DNA from: an uncultured Collinsella sp.
GTDB taxonomy: Bacteria; Actinomycetota; Coriobacteriia; Coriobacteriales; Coriobacteriaceae
Assembly: GCA_902493125.1 (NCBI GenBank)
Contig: CABUOF010000007.1
Coordinates: 1 to 43,914 of the forward strand
Direction: 5' to 3'
Length of the DNA: 43,914 nucleotides
The notes below the pieces were generated by a model. That model saw nothing but the letters and a program-made list of their open reading frames with translations. It made no database searches and was not told where the DNA came from. Positions 6,316-14,565 of the stretch are shown here, in pieces. The position numbers were made by a program, and so were the translations under genes. Within the stretch, counting starts at the first letter, position 1. Every line of letters begins with the position of its first letter.

Positions 6316-8160
6316 TTGAATTATCTGAGTGAGATGCTCAAACTGCCGGTCTTGGACATCGATGGCGAAAAGCTCGGCGCTGTGAACGATTTTGGCATTG
6401 CTACCGGCGAAGTTTTTCCACACGTGACGTCGCTCGCGTTCCGCGGTCCCGGCAAGACGCCGTTTATGATCAGTTGGCGCAAATGGGTCGACCGTATCGA
6501 CGAGACGGGTGTACACCTTAAGACGTCGGCCACCGAAATCCGTTTTTCGTACCTGCAGCCGACCGAACTCTTGCTTGCCCGCGACGTGCTCAACAAGCAG
6601 ATTGTCGACACGCAGGGCATGAAGGTCGTGCGCGTAAACGACATCAAGTTTTCCATGTCGGGCGAAAATCAGCTGCGCCTGCTGGGCGCCGAGGTCGGTG
6701 CCCGCGGTCTGCTACGCGCCATCAGCCCCGCGCTCGAGCATATCGTCGAAGGCTTTATGAAGCACCTGGGCAAGCCGCTCAGTGAGGACATCATCGCTTG
6801 GTCCTACATGGACCTGCTCGACCGCTCGACCAAGAACATTCAACTTTCGGTGTCGCACAAGACGCTCGGCGAGCTGCACCCTGCCGACATCGCCGACATT
6901 ATCGAGCAGCTCGACCCGCGCCTGCGTGCGCAGGTGTTTGCGCAGCTCGATACTGCCCAGGCCGCCGAGGCTATCTCGGAGTTCGATGACGACGAGCTTA
7001 TGACCGAGATGCTCGAGGGCCTGTCCGACACGGACGCATCGTCGATGCTGGCTATGATGGACCCGGACGATGCAGCTGACCTGATCGACGAGCTCGATTA
7101 CGAGAAGGCCGAGAAGCTCCTGCGCCTGATGGGCGTCAAGGAGGAGAAGGCGATTCGTAACCTGCTGGGGTATGAGGACAACACCGCCGGCCGCATCATG
7201 ACCTCGGAGTTTGTCTCCCTGCCCGCCACGGCAACGGTCGGTGACGCCATCGAGGCGATTCGCGAGCTCGACGAGGACTTCGAGAGCGTCTACTACGTCT
7301 ATACCGAGGATCCGAGCGGCATGCTGACCGGCGTGCTTTCGCTGCGCACGCTGATCGTAGCCGACCGCGACGCCACGCTGGGTCAGCTGGCCTATCGCGA
7401 CCTGGTCTATGTGTCGCCCGACGAGGACCAGGAAGACGTGACGGACGAGATGACCAAGTACGACCTGGTTGCCATCCCTGTCTGCGACGAGAACCGTCAT
7501 ATCCTGGGTATCGTAACCTTCGACGACGCCATGGACGTTATCGCCGAGGAGCATCAGGAGGACCTGCAGATCGCCGGTGTCGGCTCGGGCGATAGCGCGT
7601 CGGACGACTCGACGAACGTGCTCAGCTGGTTCGTGCATCGCCAGTACTGGGTTGTTGTATGGGGCATCGCGTCGTGCATCATGGCGACCGTGCTGGGAAC
7701 GGCGCTCGGCTCCGCGCATCTGGTGGTGTTCCCCATGTGCGCCATGCCGCTCGTGCTGCTTGCTGCCTCGCGCATGGTGTCGTTCGTCAAGAACTACTTC
7801 CTCGAGTACGACGGCCACGACGACGAGCCCAAGCCGTATCTGGGGTTCTTCTTCCAGAGCACGGGCATGGGCCTGATTCTGTCACTCGTGACCTACCTGT
7901 GCGCCCAGCTGGTGCGCACCGCTGCGTTCCCCGATGCGCCCATGTTTGAGGAGCAACTCTTTACCGGGTGCTTTAATATCGCTGCCATCATTTGCCTAGT
8001 TGGCAACATGAGCGCCGTGATTTACCTGATGGTGCTGTTCTGGCGTGACGAGCATGACCTCAACACGTCGGGCACCGCCATGAACGTTATTGCCGTCATG
8101 ATCTCGTGCGTAGCGTACTGCGCCGCTGCGGTGTTGCTCACCATGTCGGTCATGGGTTAG
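6316..8160 (+). CDS. MgtE-like protein: PRC-type head, MgtE-N and CBS pair on a divergent 5-TM domain
   Basis: The 614-aa protein has an N-terminal PRC-like region (1-160: LPVLDIDGEKLGAVNDFGIATG), the helical MgtE N-domain (about 175-285: LHPADIADIIEQLDP, MDPDDAADLIDELD), and a CBS pair (about 295-420). Five hydrophobic segments follow from about residue 440. The soluble part is clearly MgtE, where it gates Mg2+ flux. The membrane part lacks the conserved GGNxGTQ-type motif of TM2-TM3 and the acidic residue of the last helix, so channel activity is doubtful. The start is TTG 6316 (GGGGAG at 6305-6310); upstream in frame a TGA occurs at 6301, and the next ATG (6334) has a weaker site. The NRAMP-type gene follows after 8 bp, so this protein may regulate it. 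Confidence 0.88.
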   Translation: MNYLSEMLKLPVLDIDGEKLGAVNDFGIATGEVFPHVTSLAFRGPGKTPFMISWRKWVDRIDETGVHLKTSATEIRFSYLQPTELLLARDVLNKQIVDTQGMKVVRVNDIKFSMSGENQLRLLGAEVGARGLLRAISPALEHIVEGFMKHLGKPLSEDIIAWSYMDLLDRSTKNIQLSVSHKTLGELHPADIADIIEQLDPRLRAQVFAQLDTAQAAEAISEFDDDELMTEMLEGLSDTDASSMLAMMDPDDAADLIDELDYEKAEKLLRLMGVKEEKAIRNLLGYEDNTAGRIMTSEFVSLPATATVGDAIEAIRELDEDFESVYYVYTEDPSGMLTGVLSLRTLIVADRDATLGQLAYRDLVYVSPDEDQEDVTDEMTKYDLVAIPVCDENRHILGIVTFDDAMDVIAEEHQEDLQIAGVGSGDSASDDSTNVLSWFVHRQYWVVVWGIASCIMATVLGTALGSAHLVVFPMCAMPLVLLAASRMVSFVKNYFLEYDGHDDEPKPYLGFFFQSTGMGLILSLVTYLCAQLVRTAAFPDAPMFEEQLFTGCFNIAAIICLVGNMSAVIYLMVLFWRDEHDLNTSGTAMNVIAVMISCVAYCAAAVLLTMSVMG

Positions 8161-8168
8161 GTGGTCGC

Positions 8169-9431
8169 GTGCAAAATACCAAGCAAAAGTCGGGCACCAA
8201 GCAAAAGTTGACCATCGCGGCCATCTTTGGCGCTATGGGTCCCGGTCTGCTGGCGGCGCTTTCGGGCAATGACGCCGGCGGCATTGCAACGTATTCCAGC
8301 GCGGGCGCCAGCTATGGCTACAAGATGCTCTGGATGCTTCCCGTCATGACTGTGCTGCTCATCGTGACGCAGGAGACCGCGGCGCGCTGCGGCTGCGTCA
8401 CGGGCAAGGGCTTGGCATCGCTCATTCGCGAGCGCTTTGGCGTGCGCAAGAGTGTACTTGCTATGGCGGCGCTGTTGATCGCCAACACGGCTGTGACTAT
8501 TTCGGAGTTTGCGGGCATCGCCAGCGGCCTTGCTCTCTTTGGCGTGCCGGCGAGCATCTCGGTGCCGTTGGTGGCGCTGCTGGTGTGGATGCTTACCATG
8601 TCGGGTAGTTTCCAGCGCATCGAGAAGATTCTGCTGCTGGTGAGCTGCGTGTTCGTGACCTATATTGTCGCCGCGTTTATGGCTGGCCCCAACTGGGGTG
8701 AGGTCGCGGTCGACCTGGTCGTGCCTAACATTCAAAATGACCCCAGCTACGTGTCGCTCGTGGTCGCGACGATTGGTACCACCATCGCGCCGTGGATGAT
8801 TTTCTTGGCGCAGAACAACGTGGTCGATAAGAACGCGGGCGAGGACGATATCGTGCTGCAGCGCATCGACACCGTGAGCGGCTCGCTTGCCGCCGATGTC
8901 ATTGCCGGCTTTATTATCATCACGACCGGTACGGTGTTGTTCCCGGCGGGTATTCAGATTAGCGATGCCGCCGATGCCGCCCGCGCGCTGGAGCCTATTG
9001 CGGGTCAGTGGTCCACGGTGCTGTTTGCCTCGGGCCTGGTCGCGGCGAGCTTCTTGGCCGCCTGCGTGCTGCCGGGCGTCACGTCGAGCGCTATCTGCGA
9101 GGCATTTGGCTGGGAGCGCGGTGCCGACCGCAGCTGGGACGAGGCCCCGGTCTATCGCGGCATCATTACGGCCATCATTGGCATCTCTGCCGTGCTGGTG
9201 CTTATGCCCGGCGTCGATCTGTTCCAGATTATGATGACCTCGCAGGTCATCAATGGCGTGCTGCTGCCTGTGGTTCTGGTGTTCCAGGTGGTTATCGCCG
9301 CCGACCGTCACATTATGGGCGCCAACCGCAACGGCCGCGTGTGGAACGTGCTCACTTGGGCGACTATCGCCGTGATTACGGTGCTCACGGCCGTCATGTT
9401 TGTCCTGCAGGCGATGGGTTACAGCGCTTAG
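8169..9431 (+). CDS. NRAMP-related Mg2+ transporter (NRMT-type)
   Basis: The 420-aa protein has about 11 membrane segments and the SLC11/NRAMP N-terminal signature GPGLLAALSGNDAGGIATYS. The classical DPGN of TM1 is DAGG here (Asp35 kept, Asn replaced by Gly). The TM6 MPH motif is replaced by TIAPW: Ala207 stands where transition-metal NRAMPs have the metal-binding Met, and Trp where they have His. These changes mark the NRAMP-related Mg2+ transporters described from another Coriobacteriia species (Eggerthella lenta), which use Mg2+ rather than Mn2+/Fe2+. The GTG start at 8169 follows AGGTGG at 8159-8164. The gene is cotranscribed with the MgtE-like gene. Mg2+ specificity is inferred from motifs. 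Confidence 0.88.
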   Translation: MQNTKQKSGTKQKLTIAAIFGAMGPGLLAALSGNDAGGIATYSSAGASYGYKMLWMLPVMTVLLIVTQETAARCGCVTGKGLASLIRERFGVRKSVLAMAALLIANTAVTISEFAGIASGLALFGVPASISVPLVALLVWMLTMSGSFQRIEKILLLVSCVFVTYIVAAFMAGPNWGEVAVDLVVPNIQNDPSYVSLVVATIGTTIAPWMIFLAQNNVVDKNAGEDDIVLQRIDTVSGSLAADVIAGFIIITTGTVLFPAGIQISDAADAARALEPIAGQWSTVLFASGLVAASFLAACVLPGVTSSAICEAFGWERGADRSWDEAPVYRGIITAIIGISAVLVLMPGVDLFQIMMTSQVINGVLLPVVLVFQVVIAADRHIMGANRNGRVWNVLTWATIAVITVLTAVMFVLQAMGYSA

Positions 9432-9448
9432 CGCCTCTTTTGGACTCC

Positions 9449-9483
9449 AAACAGGCCGCAGCGATGGGCTACGGCCTGTTTTT
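9449..9483 (+). terminator. Intrinsic terminator of the Mg2+ operon
   Basis: AAACAGGCCG (9449-9458) pairs with CGGCCTGTTT (9472-9481), followed by a T-run ending at 9483. It is a strong, canonical terminator 18 bp after the transporter stop. Confidence 0.9.
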
Positions 9484-9513
9484 GTCTGCTATAGGGTGTT
9501 AGTTATATGGCAG

Positions 9514-9742
9514 TGGGCAATAAATGCCAAATATGAGTACTGTTGCTAAGTGAATAGCATTTACATTCAAGAAGATAATAAACATAACCTATAGTATGTT
9601 CATTAAAATTGGCTCCAATACGCCTTAAACCAGTCAGGTTGGCTGTCTTAGGGGGTTGTAGGGGTTCGCTCGGACGTCATTTTGGGTGGTTTTGCCTGCT
9701 ACTAAAATGGTAACAGTACTCATATTTGCCCTTTTTTGCCCA
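9514..9742. mobile_element. MITE-like element with 31-bp terminal inverted repeats
   Basis: The left end (9514-9544) and the reverse complement of the right end (9712-9742) agree at 28 of 31 positions, including a perfect inner 17-mer CAAATATGAGTACTGTT. Both ends begin TGGGCAA. The trinucleotide CAG flanks each side (9511-9513 and 9743-9745), as a 3-bp target duplication would. The 229-bp element is AT-rich compared with its surroundings and has no reading frame of note. Most of the rest of the 9432-9975 gap (9743-9914) shows nothing I recognise. Confidence 0.6.
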
Positions 9743-9914
9743 CAGACCTTTGAGGGTGCGGCGAAAAGGGCTTGTTTTGATTGTTTGGGGCAGGCACGAG
9801 GCGCGGAAACGATGTCTGGAGCGACGGAGCGGCCTGGAATTCATCCGTAGAGGTCTTCATTGGCTGCGCCAGGAGTGTCCCTAGGTACCGGCACATAAGG
9901 AACGTCCCTAACTG

Positions 9915-9952
9915 CCGGAGGGGGTGTCTGCCGTGGCAGACACCCCCTCCGG
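9915..9952 (-). terminator. 18-bp stem hairpin after the acyltransferase gene
   Basis: Positions 9915-9932 (CCGGAGGGGGTGTCTGCC) are perfectly complementary to 9935-9952, with only GT between. It lies 23 bp past the acyltransferase stop. There is no T-tract in either direction, so it may stabilise a 3' end or be a dispersed palindrome. Confidence 0.55.
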
Positions 9953-9975
9953 ATGTGGGAAGTTTGCGCTGCAGG

Positions 9976-12192
9976 TTACTTGTCGGTGCCCAGCTTGTGC
10001 GGCTTGAGAGCGAGCGCATTGACGAGTGCGTCGGTGGCAGACTTGACGGCTGCCGGCTGCGGATCGTTGACGTGATCCTCGGGGTGTACGGGCAGGTCCT
10101 TCTTGACGGCATCGTGGATCAAGTTGAGGTACTCAGTCACGCCAGTGGTCGATAGGTGCGTGCCATCGCCATCGAACAGGTCGTTGCGGTTGGCACTGTA
10201 TCCGTACCAGTCGATAACGCGCACGTTCTTGTAGCGCGTAGCGGCGTTGGCGATGGCCTGGTTGGTAGAGCCAACCCACGGCTGCGGGCTGCGCGTGTTC
10301 ACAAACACCACCATACGCTTATCTCCCGCATCGGCCATGATGGCGTCGATCTGGTCGTCGGTTACCAAGCCGTTGGTGCCCAGGGCAAAGACCACGATCT
10401 TGCCGGCAAGGTTCTGCTGGATATAGCCCTCAAATGTCGCGCGCCCCGCATCAAACTGGCGGCCCTTTTCGGCATCGATATGGCTGTGCGGGAACACGCC
10501 GTCAAAGGTGTCTACGGCACGCAGCGACACGGAGTCGCCGATCATAAGCAGATCGTAGGAGCCATCGGGGAAGCCGTCGTTGTCCTTGTCGGTGTCGTCG
10601 GCCGCCTGCTGGTCGGTGGGCGCGGTGTTCTTGGCTTCCTTGTTCAGAACTTCGGCGCCCTCGCCGCTCAGCGCAGACGTCTCGGGCACAAAGATCAGGC
10701 CGCCCAGTGCAACGACCAACACGACAGCGCAGGCTGCGCAGGCAGGGACGTGCGCGCGTGCCCAGTTGGCGGGCGTGGCGGTGCCGTTGCGGAACTCGGA
10801 TACGGTGCGCCCAAAGGCGCCCTTTCTAAACGGCGTCTCGATAAAGCGATATGAGCATTCGGCCACGGCGACCACCAACAACACCTGCAAAATGTACTGC
10901 CACCACGGCGTATCGTTGATGTTGGCGACCGGGTTCATGAGGAGCAGCAGCGGATAGTGCCACAGGTAGATGCTGTAGGAGCGCTTGCCAACCCATACGA
11001 GCGGCTCGGCGGACAGCGCGCGGGCAACCATTCCCTGGGGCTGCACGCAGGCCGCGATGACCATGAGTGTGAGGATCGAGCACAGCAGCGTGCCTCCGCG
11101 ATACTGGAAGGCGGTGTAGCCGTTGGTGAGCGCGACCATGGCGGCAAGGCCAACCAGACCCACGAGGCCCAACACATCGATGGATGCGGGCGAGGACCAA
11201 AAACGCACGAGGGCGCTCGGCTGTGCCGGGGCGGTCTCGGCTGCTTCGTCGGCCTTCTCGCCAGGTTTGCCCTCGGCGTTCTTGCCGTGCTTGGCGGCGC
11301 CAGTCAGGCGATTGAGCCCCAAACGATGAGCGAGACGCACCGGCGCCAGGTCGCGATCGGGGATAAAGGCCATCCAGGCACCCAGCAGCAGCGAGAACAC
11401 GCGGGTGTCGGTGCCGTAGTACACGCGGCTGGGGTCGGCGGCAGGGTTGTAAAGCACCATCATGGCGAGGGCAGATACCGCGGCAAGGCCCAGAACCACG
11501 CGGCGCGTGTTGGGCTTGCTCACATGCATGGATACCATGGCAAACAGCAGCGGCGGCCAAATCAGGTAGAACTGTTCCTCGATGGCAAGCGACCAAAAGT
11601 GCGTGAGCGGTGAGGGGTCGCCCAGAGCATTGAAGTACGAGACGTTTTGAGCAATCTGCCACCAGTTGTTAAAGAACAGCAGCGACGGCAAGATGTCGGG
11701 GCGCATCTTGGTGAGCATCACGTGGTTGAAGACGGTGCACAGCGCGCAGGTCACGAACACTACCGTTACCACGGCGGGGACTAGGCGACGGATGCGGCGA
11801 ATCCAGAAGCTCTTAAGGTCGATGCGGCCGGTCTTAGCGACTTCGTTGAGCAGCAAGCGCGTGATCAGATAGCCCGAAAGCACAAAGAAGATCGTGACGC
11901 CGAGCAGACCGCCCTGCGCCCACGTGAGGTTAAGGTGATAGAGCACCACCGCGACGACGGCGAGCGTACGCAGGCCGTCAAGGGCAGGGATGTAGCGGGA
12001 TTTGGGGCGAGCAGGCGTCTGCTCCGCGGCGGGAGTGTTGGCGCGGCCCGCGTTGTTGGCAGAAGCACGATGGGGGCTCACGGTGCGTCGCGGTTCGTTG
12101 GCACGGCGTTCGCTCTTCACGCGTTCGTGCGGCGCCGGCTCGTTGCCCGTGCGGCGTCGACCGCGCGAGCCCGATTGCGAGAATTGTTCCAT
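9976..12192 (-). CDS. Acyltransferase-3 / SGNH-fusion membrane protein (OafA-type)
   Basis: This 738-aa protein starts with a disordered basic segment (1-65). The acyltransferase-3 domain follows (about 67-440, ten-plus membrane helices: YIPALDGLRTLAVVAVVLYH, FFVLSGYLIT, FWIRRIRRLVPAV, FWSLAIEEQFYLIWP). After another helix (about 490-510) comes an extracytoplasmic SGNH domain (about 545-738) with the GDSV nucleophile block (Ser554), ALGTN and the C-terminal DGTHLS Asp-His pair. Such proteins O-acetylate peptidoglycan, teichoic acids or capsule sugars. The domain order matches OafA/OatA relatives and the catalytic residues are intact. It is transcribed alone and divergently from the ribokinase gene; a TACAAT -10 on the minus strand (12232-12237) could serve it. 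The acceptor is unknown. Confidence 0.92.
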   Translation of the reverse strand: MEQFSQSGSRGRRRTGNEPAPHERVKSERRANEPRRTVSPHRASANNAGRANTPAAEQTPARPKSRYIPALDGLRTLAVVAVVLYHLNLTWAQGGLLGVTIFFVLSGYLITRLLLNEVAKTGRIDLKSFWIRRIRRLVPAVVTVVFVTCALCTVFNHVMLTKMRPDILPSLLFFNNWWQIAQNVSYFNALGDPSPLTHFWSLAIEEQFYLIWPPLLFAMVSMHVSKPNTRRVVLGLAAVSALAMMVLYNPAADPSRVYYGTDTRVFSLLLGAWMAFIPDRDLAPVRLAHRLGLNRLTGAAKHGKNAEGKPGEKADEAAETAPAQPSALVRFWSSPASIDVLGLVGLVGLAAMVALTNGYTAFQYRGGTLLCSILTLMVIAACVQPQGMVARALSAEPLVWVGKRSYSIYLWHYPLLLLMNPVANINDTPWWQYILQVLLVVAVAECSYRFIETPFRKGAFGRTVSEFRNGTATPANWARAHVPACAACAVVLVVALGGLIFVPETSALSGEGAEVLNKEAKNTAPTDQQAADDTDKDNDGFPDGSYDLLMIGDSVSLRAVDTFDGVFPHSHIDAEKGRQFDAGRATFEGYIQQNLAGKIVVFALGTNGLVTDDQIDAIMADAGDKRMVVFVNTRSPQPWVGSTNQAIANAATRYKNVRVIDWYGYSANRNDLFDGDGTHLSTTGVTEYLNLIHDAVKKDLPVHPEDHVNDPQPAAVKSATDALVNALALKPHKLGTDK

Positions 12193-12286
12193 AAAACATC
12201 ATCCAATGACGAGAATAATCAGCACGTATTCATTGTAGCTGCCTGCTCCTGTGAATGCTTGCTGCTGGCGCAACCTCAAGGGTGCG

Positions 12287-12315
12287 TTCACATCAAAGTG
12301 AACTAAAGTTATAGA
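12287..12315 (+). promoter_or_regulatory. Predicted promoter of rbsK
   Basis: TTCACA (12287-12292, five of six -35 bases) is 17 bp from TATAGA (12310-12315). This is the best sigma-70-type promoter in the region. Confidence 0.65.
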
Positions 12316-12378
12316 GGTGCGAAGGCGCGCAATCGACGGTCGACGGTGGGTGCAAAGCCCGCAGATGAGGAGGTTTCC

Positions 12379-13341
12379 ATGGCAGATCGCGGCATCGTTG
12401 CGGTGTTCGGCAGCATGAACATGGACCTTTCGGTGGCGTGCGAGCGCATACCGCGTGCGGGCGAGACCGTCGGCGGCAGCGGGTTTATCACCAACGCCGG
12501 CGGCAAGGGCGCCAATCAGGCCGTAGCTGCCGCGCGTATGGGCGCTTGCACGCACATGATCGGCGCGGTCGGTCGCGACGCGTTCGGCGCGTCGCTCGTG
12601 GCGGGGCTCCAAGACGCCGGCGTGGACTGTGACTTTGTAGTGCATCGCGATGATGTGGAGACGGGAACGGCGACCATCATTCGCTGCGAGGGAGACAACC
12701 GCATCGTGCTGTCGCCGGGCGCCAACCATGCGCTTGCGGGCGAGGACGTTGCCCGCGCGCTGAGGCGTCTGGTGGCCGATGAACTCGATAGTGACGCCAG
12801 CAAGATTGCCCCGGCTGCCGGAAGCGTCTTTATCGCCCAGGGTGAATGCGATCTGATGGCAACGGCCGCGGCGCTCTCTTGCGCTCACGAGCTGGGGTTC
12901 TATACGATCTTTAACCCGGCGCCCGCCTGCGACCTGCCGGCAGGAGCGTGGCCAGCGGTCGACCTGGTCTGCCCCAACGAGACCGAGTGCCAGGTGCTGA
13001 CGGGCATTCTGCCCACGGATGATGCGAGTTGCGTCGCCGCGCTCAATGCGCTGCTCGACAAGGGCGCCGGAGCTGCGGTCATCACGTTGGGCGGCGCCGG
13101 GTCGGTTACGCTCGGCGATGACGGCGAGCTGCTGCGCATGCCGGCACTTTCGAGTACGGTAGTCGATACCACGGCCGCCGGCGATACGTTTATCGGCGCG
13201 TTGGCGGCGGCTCGCCTAGAGGGCTTGCCGCTCTTTGAGTGCATGGCTGCGGGTGCTCGCGCCTCGGCAGTGACGGTGTCGCGCCTGGGCGCTCAGCAAT
13301 CGATTCCCACGCGCGCCGAAGTTGAACATTGGTTTGGTTAA
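12379..13341 (+). CDS. rbsK: Ribokinase (PfkB family)
   Basis: The 320-aa protein phosphorylates ribose to ribose-5-phosphate. PfkB/ribokinase hallmarks are present: VFGSMNMDLSV at the N-terminus, GGKGANQAVAAARMG (signature 1), NPAPA, NETE, and DTTAAGDTFIGALAAA near the C-terminus with the catalytic Asp. The ATG at 12379 follows a strong GAGGAGG (12367-12373); an in-frame upstream ATG (12346) has no ribosome site. The nucleoside hydrolase gene starts 30 bp after the stop, so the pair is well explained as nucleoside salvage: the hydrolase frees ribose and this enzyme activates it. Other PfkB sugars cannot be excluded by eye. Confidence 0.9.
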   Translation: MADRGIVAVFGSMNMDLSVACERIPRAGETVGGSGFITNAGGKGANQAVAAARMGACTHMIGAVGRDAFGASLVAGLQDAGVDCDFVVHRDDVETGTATIIRCEGDNRIVLSPGANHALAGEDVARALRRLVADELDSDASKIAPAAGSVFIAQGECDLMATAAALSCAHELGFYTIFNPAPACDLPAGAWPAVDLVCPNETECQVLTGILPTDDASCVAALNALLDKGAGAAVITLGGAGSVTLGDDGELLRMPALSSTVVDTTAAGDTFIGALAAARLEGLPLFECMAAGARASAVTVSRLGAQQSIPTRAEVEHWFG

Positions 13342-13371
13342 ACGATAAAGACGGAGAAGCGGAGTAGAACA

Positions 13372-14346
13372 ATGGCAATCAAGAAGCTGATCCTTGATCT
13401 GGATATGGGTGTGGACGATGCGATGGCGCTGGCCTATGCCATCGCGAGCCCCGAGGTGGAGCTCGTGGGCATCACCACGTGCTTTGGCAACGTGCGCGTC
13501 GAGCAATCGGCGCACAACTGCCTGGCGGTGCTCGATCTGCTGGGTCGCCCCGAGGTTCCGGTGTACCTGGGTGCCGACCGTCCTCTGCAGGCGACTGAGC
13601 CCTATACGCCGCCGGCGTCCACCGCGCTCATTCACGGCAAGAACGGCATCGGCGGCGCGAGCGTGCCCGCGTCGCCCTACGAGCCGGTGGGGGCGACCTC
13701 GGCCGACGGCAACGCCGCGGTCGATTATCTGATTGATGCCGCGCGCACCTATGGTCCCGATCTGGTCTACGTAGCGACTGGCCCGCTCTCCAACCTGGCG
13801 CTCGCCCTGGAGCGCGATGCGGCGGCGATGATGTCCATCGGCCGCGTGGTCGTGATGGGCGGCGCCCTTACCGTGCCCGGTAACGTGAGCGCGGGCGCCG
13901 AGGCCAACATGGCGAGCGACCCCGAGGCAGCCGACGCGGTGCTGCGCTCGGGCCGTAAGCTCACCATGGTGGGTCTGGACGTGACGCATCGCGTGGTGCT
14001 CACACGCCGCGACATTGCCGGCTGGACGGGCTCGGGCACCATGGCGGGCTGCGCATTTGCGAGCATGGTCGAGCACTACATTGGCTCGTACGAGATGAAC
14101 GCACCCTACCTGGGTGGTTGTGCGCTGCACGATCCGCTGGCCGTTGCCGTGGCGATCGACCCCACGCTCGTAGGTGCGCTCGGCTGCAACCTGCGTGTTG
14201 ATCTGCTGGGTGAGTACCGCGGTCGCACCATCTGCGATGAGCGCCGCCTGTCCGATCCGGACAAGAGCACGCTTGTGGCACTGACCGTGGATGCTCCGCG
14301 CTTCCTGTCCGAGTTCAAGACGCGTATGGCCCGTGTCCTTGGCTAA
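13372..14346 (+). CDS. Nucleoside hydrolase (IUNH family)
   Basis: The 324-aa enzyme hydrolyses the N-glycosidic bond of ribonucleosides to base and ribose. The Ca2+-binding DxDxGxDD motif is present at residues 9-16 (DLDMGVDD), followed by VELVGITTCFGNV. The middle carries VYVATGPLSNLALAL and VVMGGAL, and the C-terminus has LGGCALHDPLAVAVAIDP with the conserved His-Asp pair. Length is normal for RihA/RihB-type enzymes, and purine versus pyrimidine preference cannot be read by eye. GGAGAAGCGGAG precedes the ATG. It follows rbsK in the same transcript and is closed by a strong terminator. Confidence 0.92.
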   Translation: MAIKKLILDLDMGVDDAMALAYAIASPEVELVGITTCFGNVRVEQSAHNCLAVLDLLGRPEVPVYLGADRPLQATEPYTPPASTALIHGKNGIGGASVPASPYEPVGATSADGNAAVDYLIDAARTYGPDLVYVATGPLSNLALALERDAAAMMSIGRVVVMGGALTVPGNVSAGAEANMASDPEAADAVLRSGRKLTMVGLDVTHRVVLTRRDIAGWTGSGTMAGCAFASMVEHYIGSYEMNAPYLGGCALHDPLAVAVAIDPTLVGALGCNLRVDLLGEYRGRTICDERRLSDPDKSTLVALTVDAPRFLSEFKTRMARVLG

Positions 14347-14357
14347 ATGATTTCTGT

Positions 14358-14396
14358 GCCCCGCCCCATGTAGTCAATTTGGGACGGGGCTTTTTT
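14358..14396 (+). terminator. Intrinsic terminator of rbsK-nucleoside hydrolase
   Basis: GCCCCGCCCC (14358-14367) pairs with GGGACGGGGC (14381-14390) with one mismatch, followed by TTTTTT. The arm GGGACGGGGC recurs in the luxS upstream region. Confidence 0.9.
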
Positions 14397-14444
14397 AGCT
14401 ACCGAGTAAATGTGCCCGTTGGGGGAATAGTCGGGCTACTTTGC

Positions 14445-14490
14445 TTGACAACAGGCTAAACTAGCTCATAAACATTTACTACTCTGTTTA
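14445..14490 (+). promoter_or_regulatory. Promoter and putative auto-operator of the LacI-type regulator
   Basis: A perfect -35 TTGACA (14445-14450) is followed at 16 bp by CATAAA (14467-14472). Overlapping and just downstream, TAAACA (14469-14474) and TGTTTA (14485-14490) form an inverted repeat with a 10-bp spacer. These half-sites recur in the promoters of the isomerase operon and the PTS/esterase region, suggesting autoregulation. Confidence 0.6.
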
Positions 14491-14565
14491 GATTGAATTT
14501 GCGGTCGTTTATTTGCCGAGTCATCGAGCCGCGATGCTCCGCCACGGCCGTTGCTAGGGGGAACA

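Noticed and set aside
6300..6332. ATG 6300 as the start of the MgtE-like gene
   Set aside because: Although it has the best ribosome site, it is in another frame and stops at TGA 6330-6332 after 10 codons.
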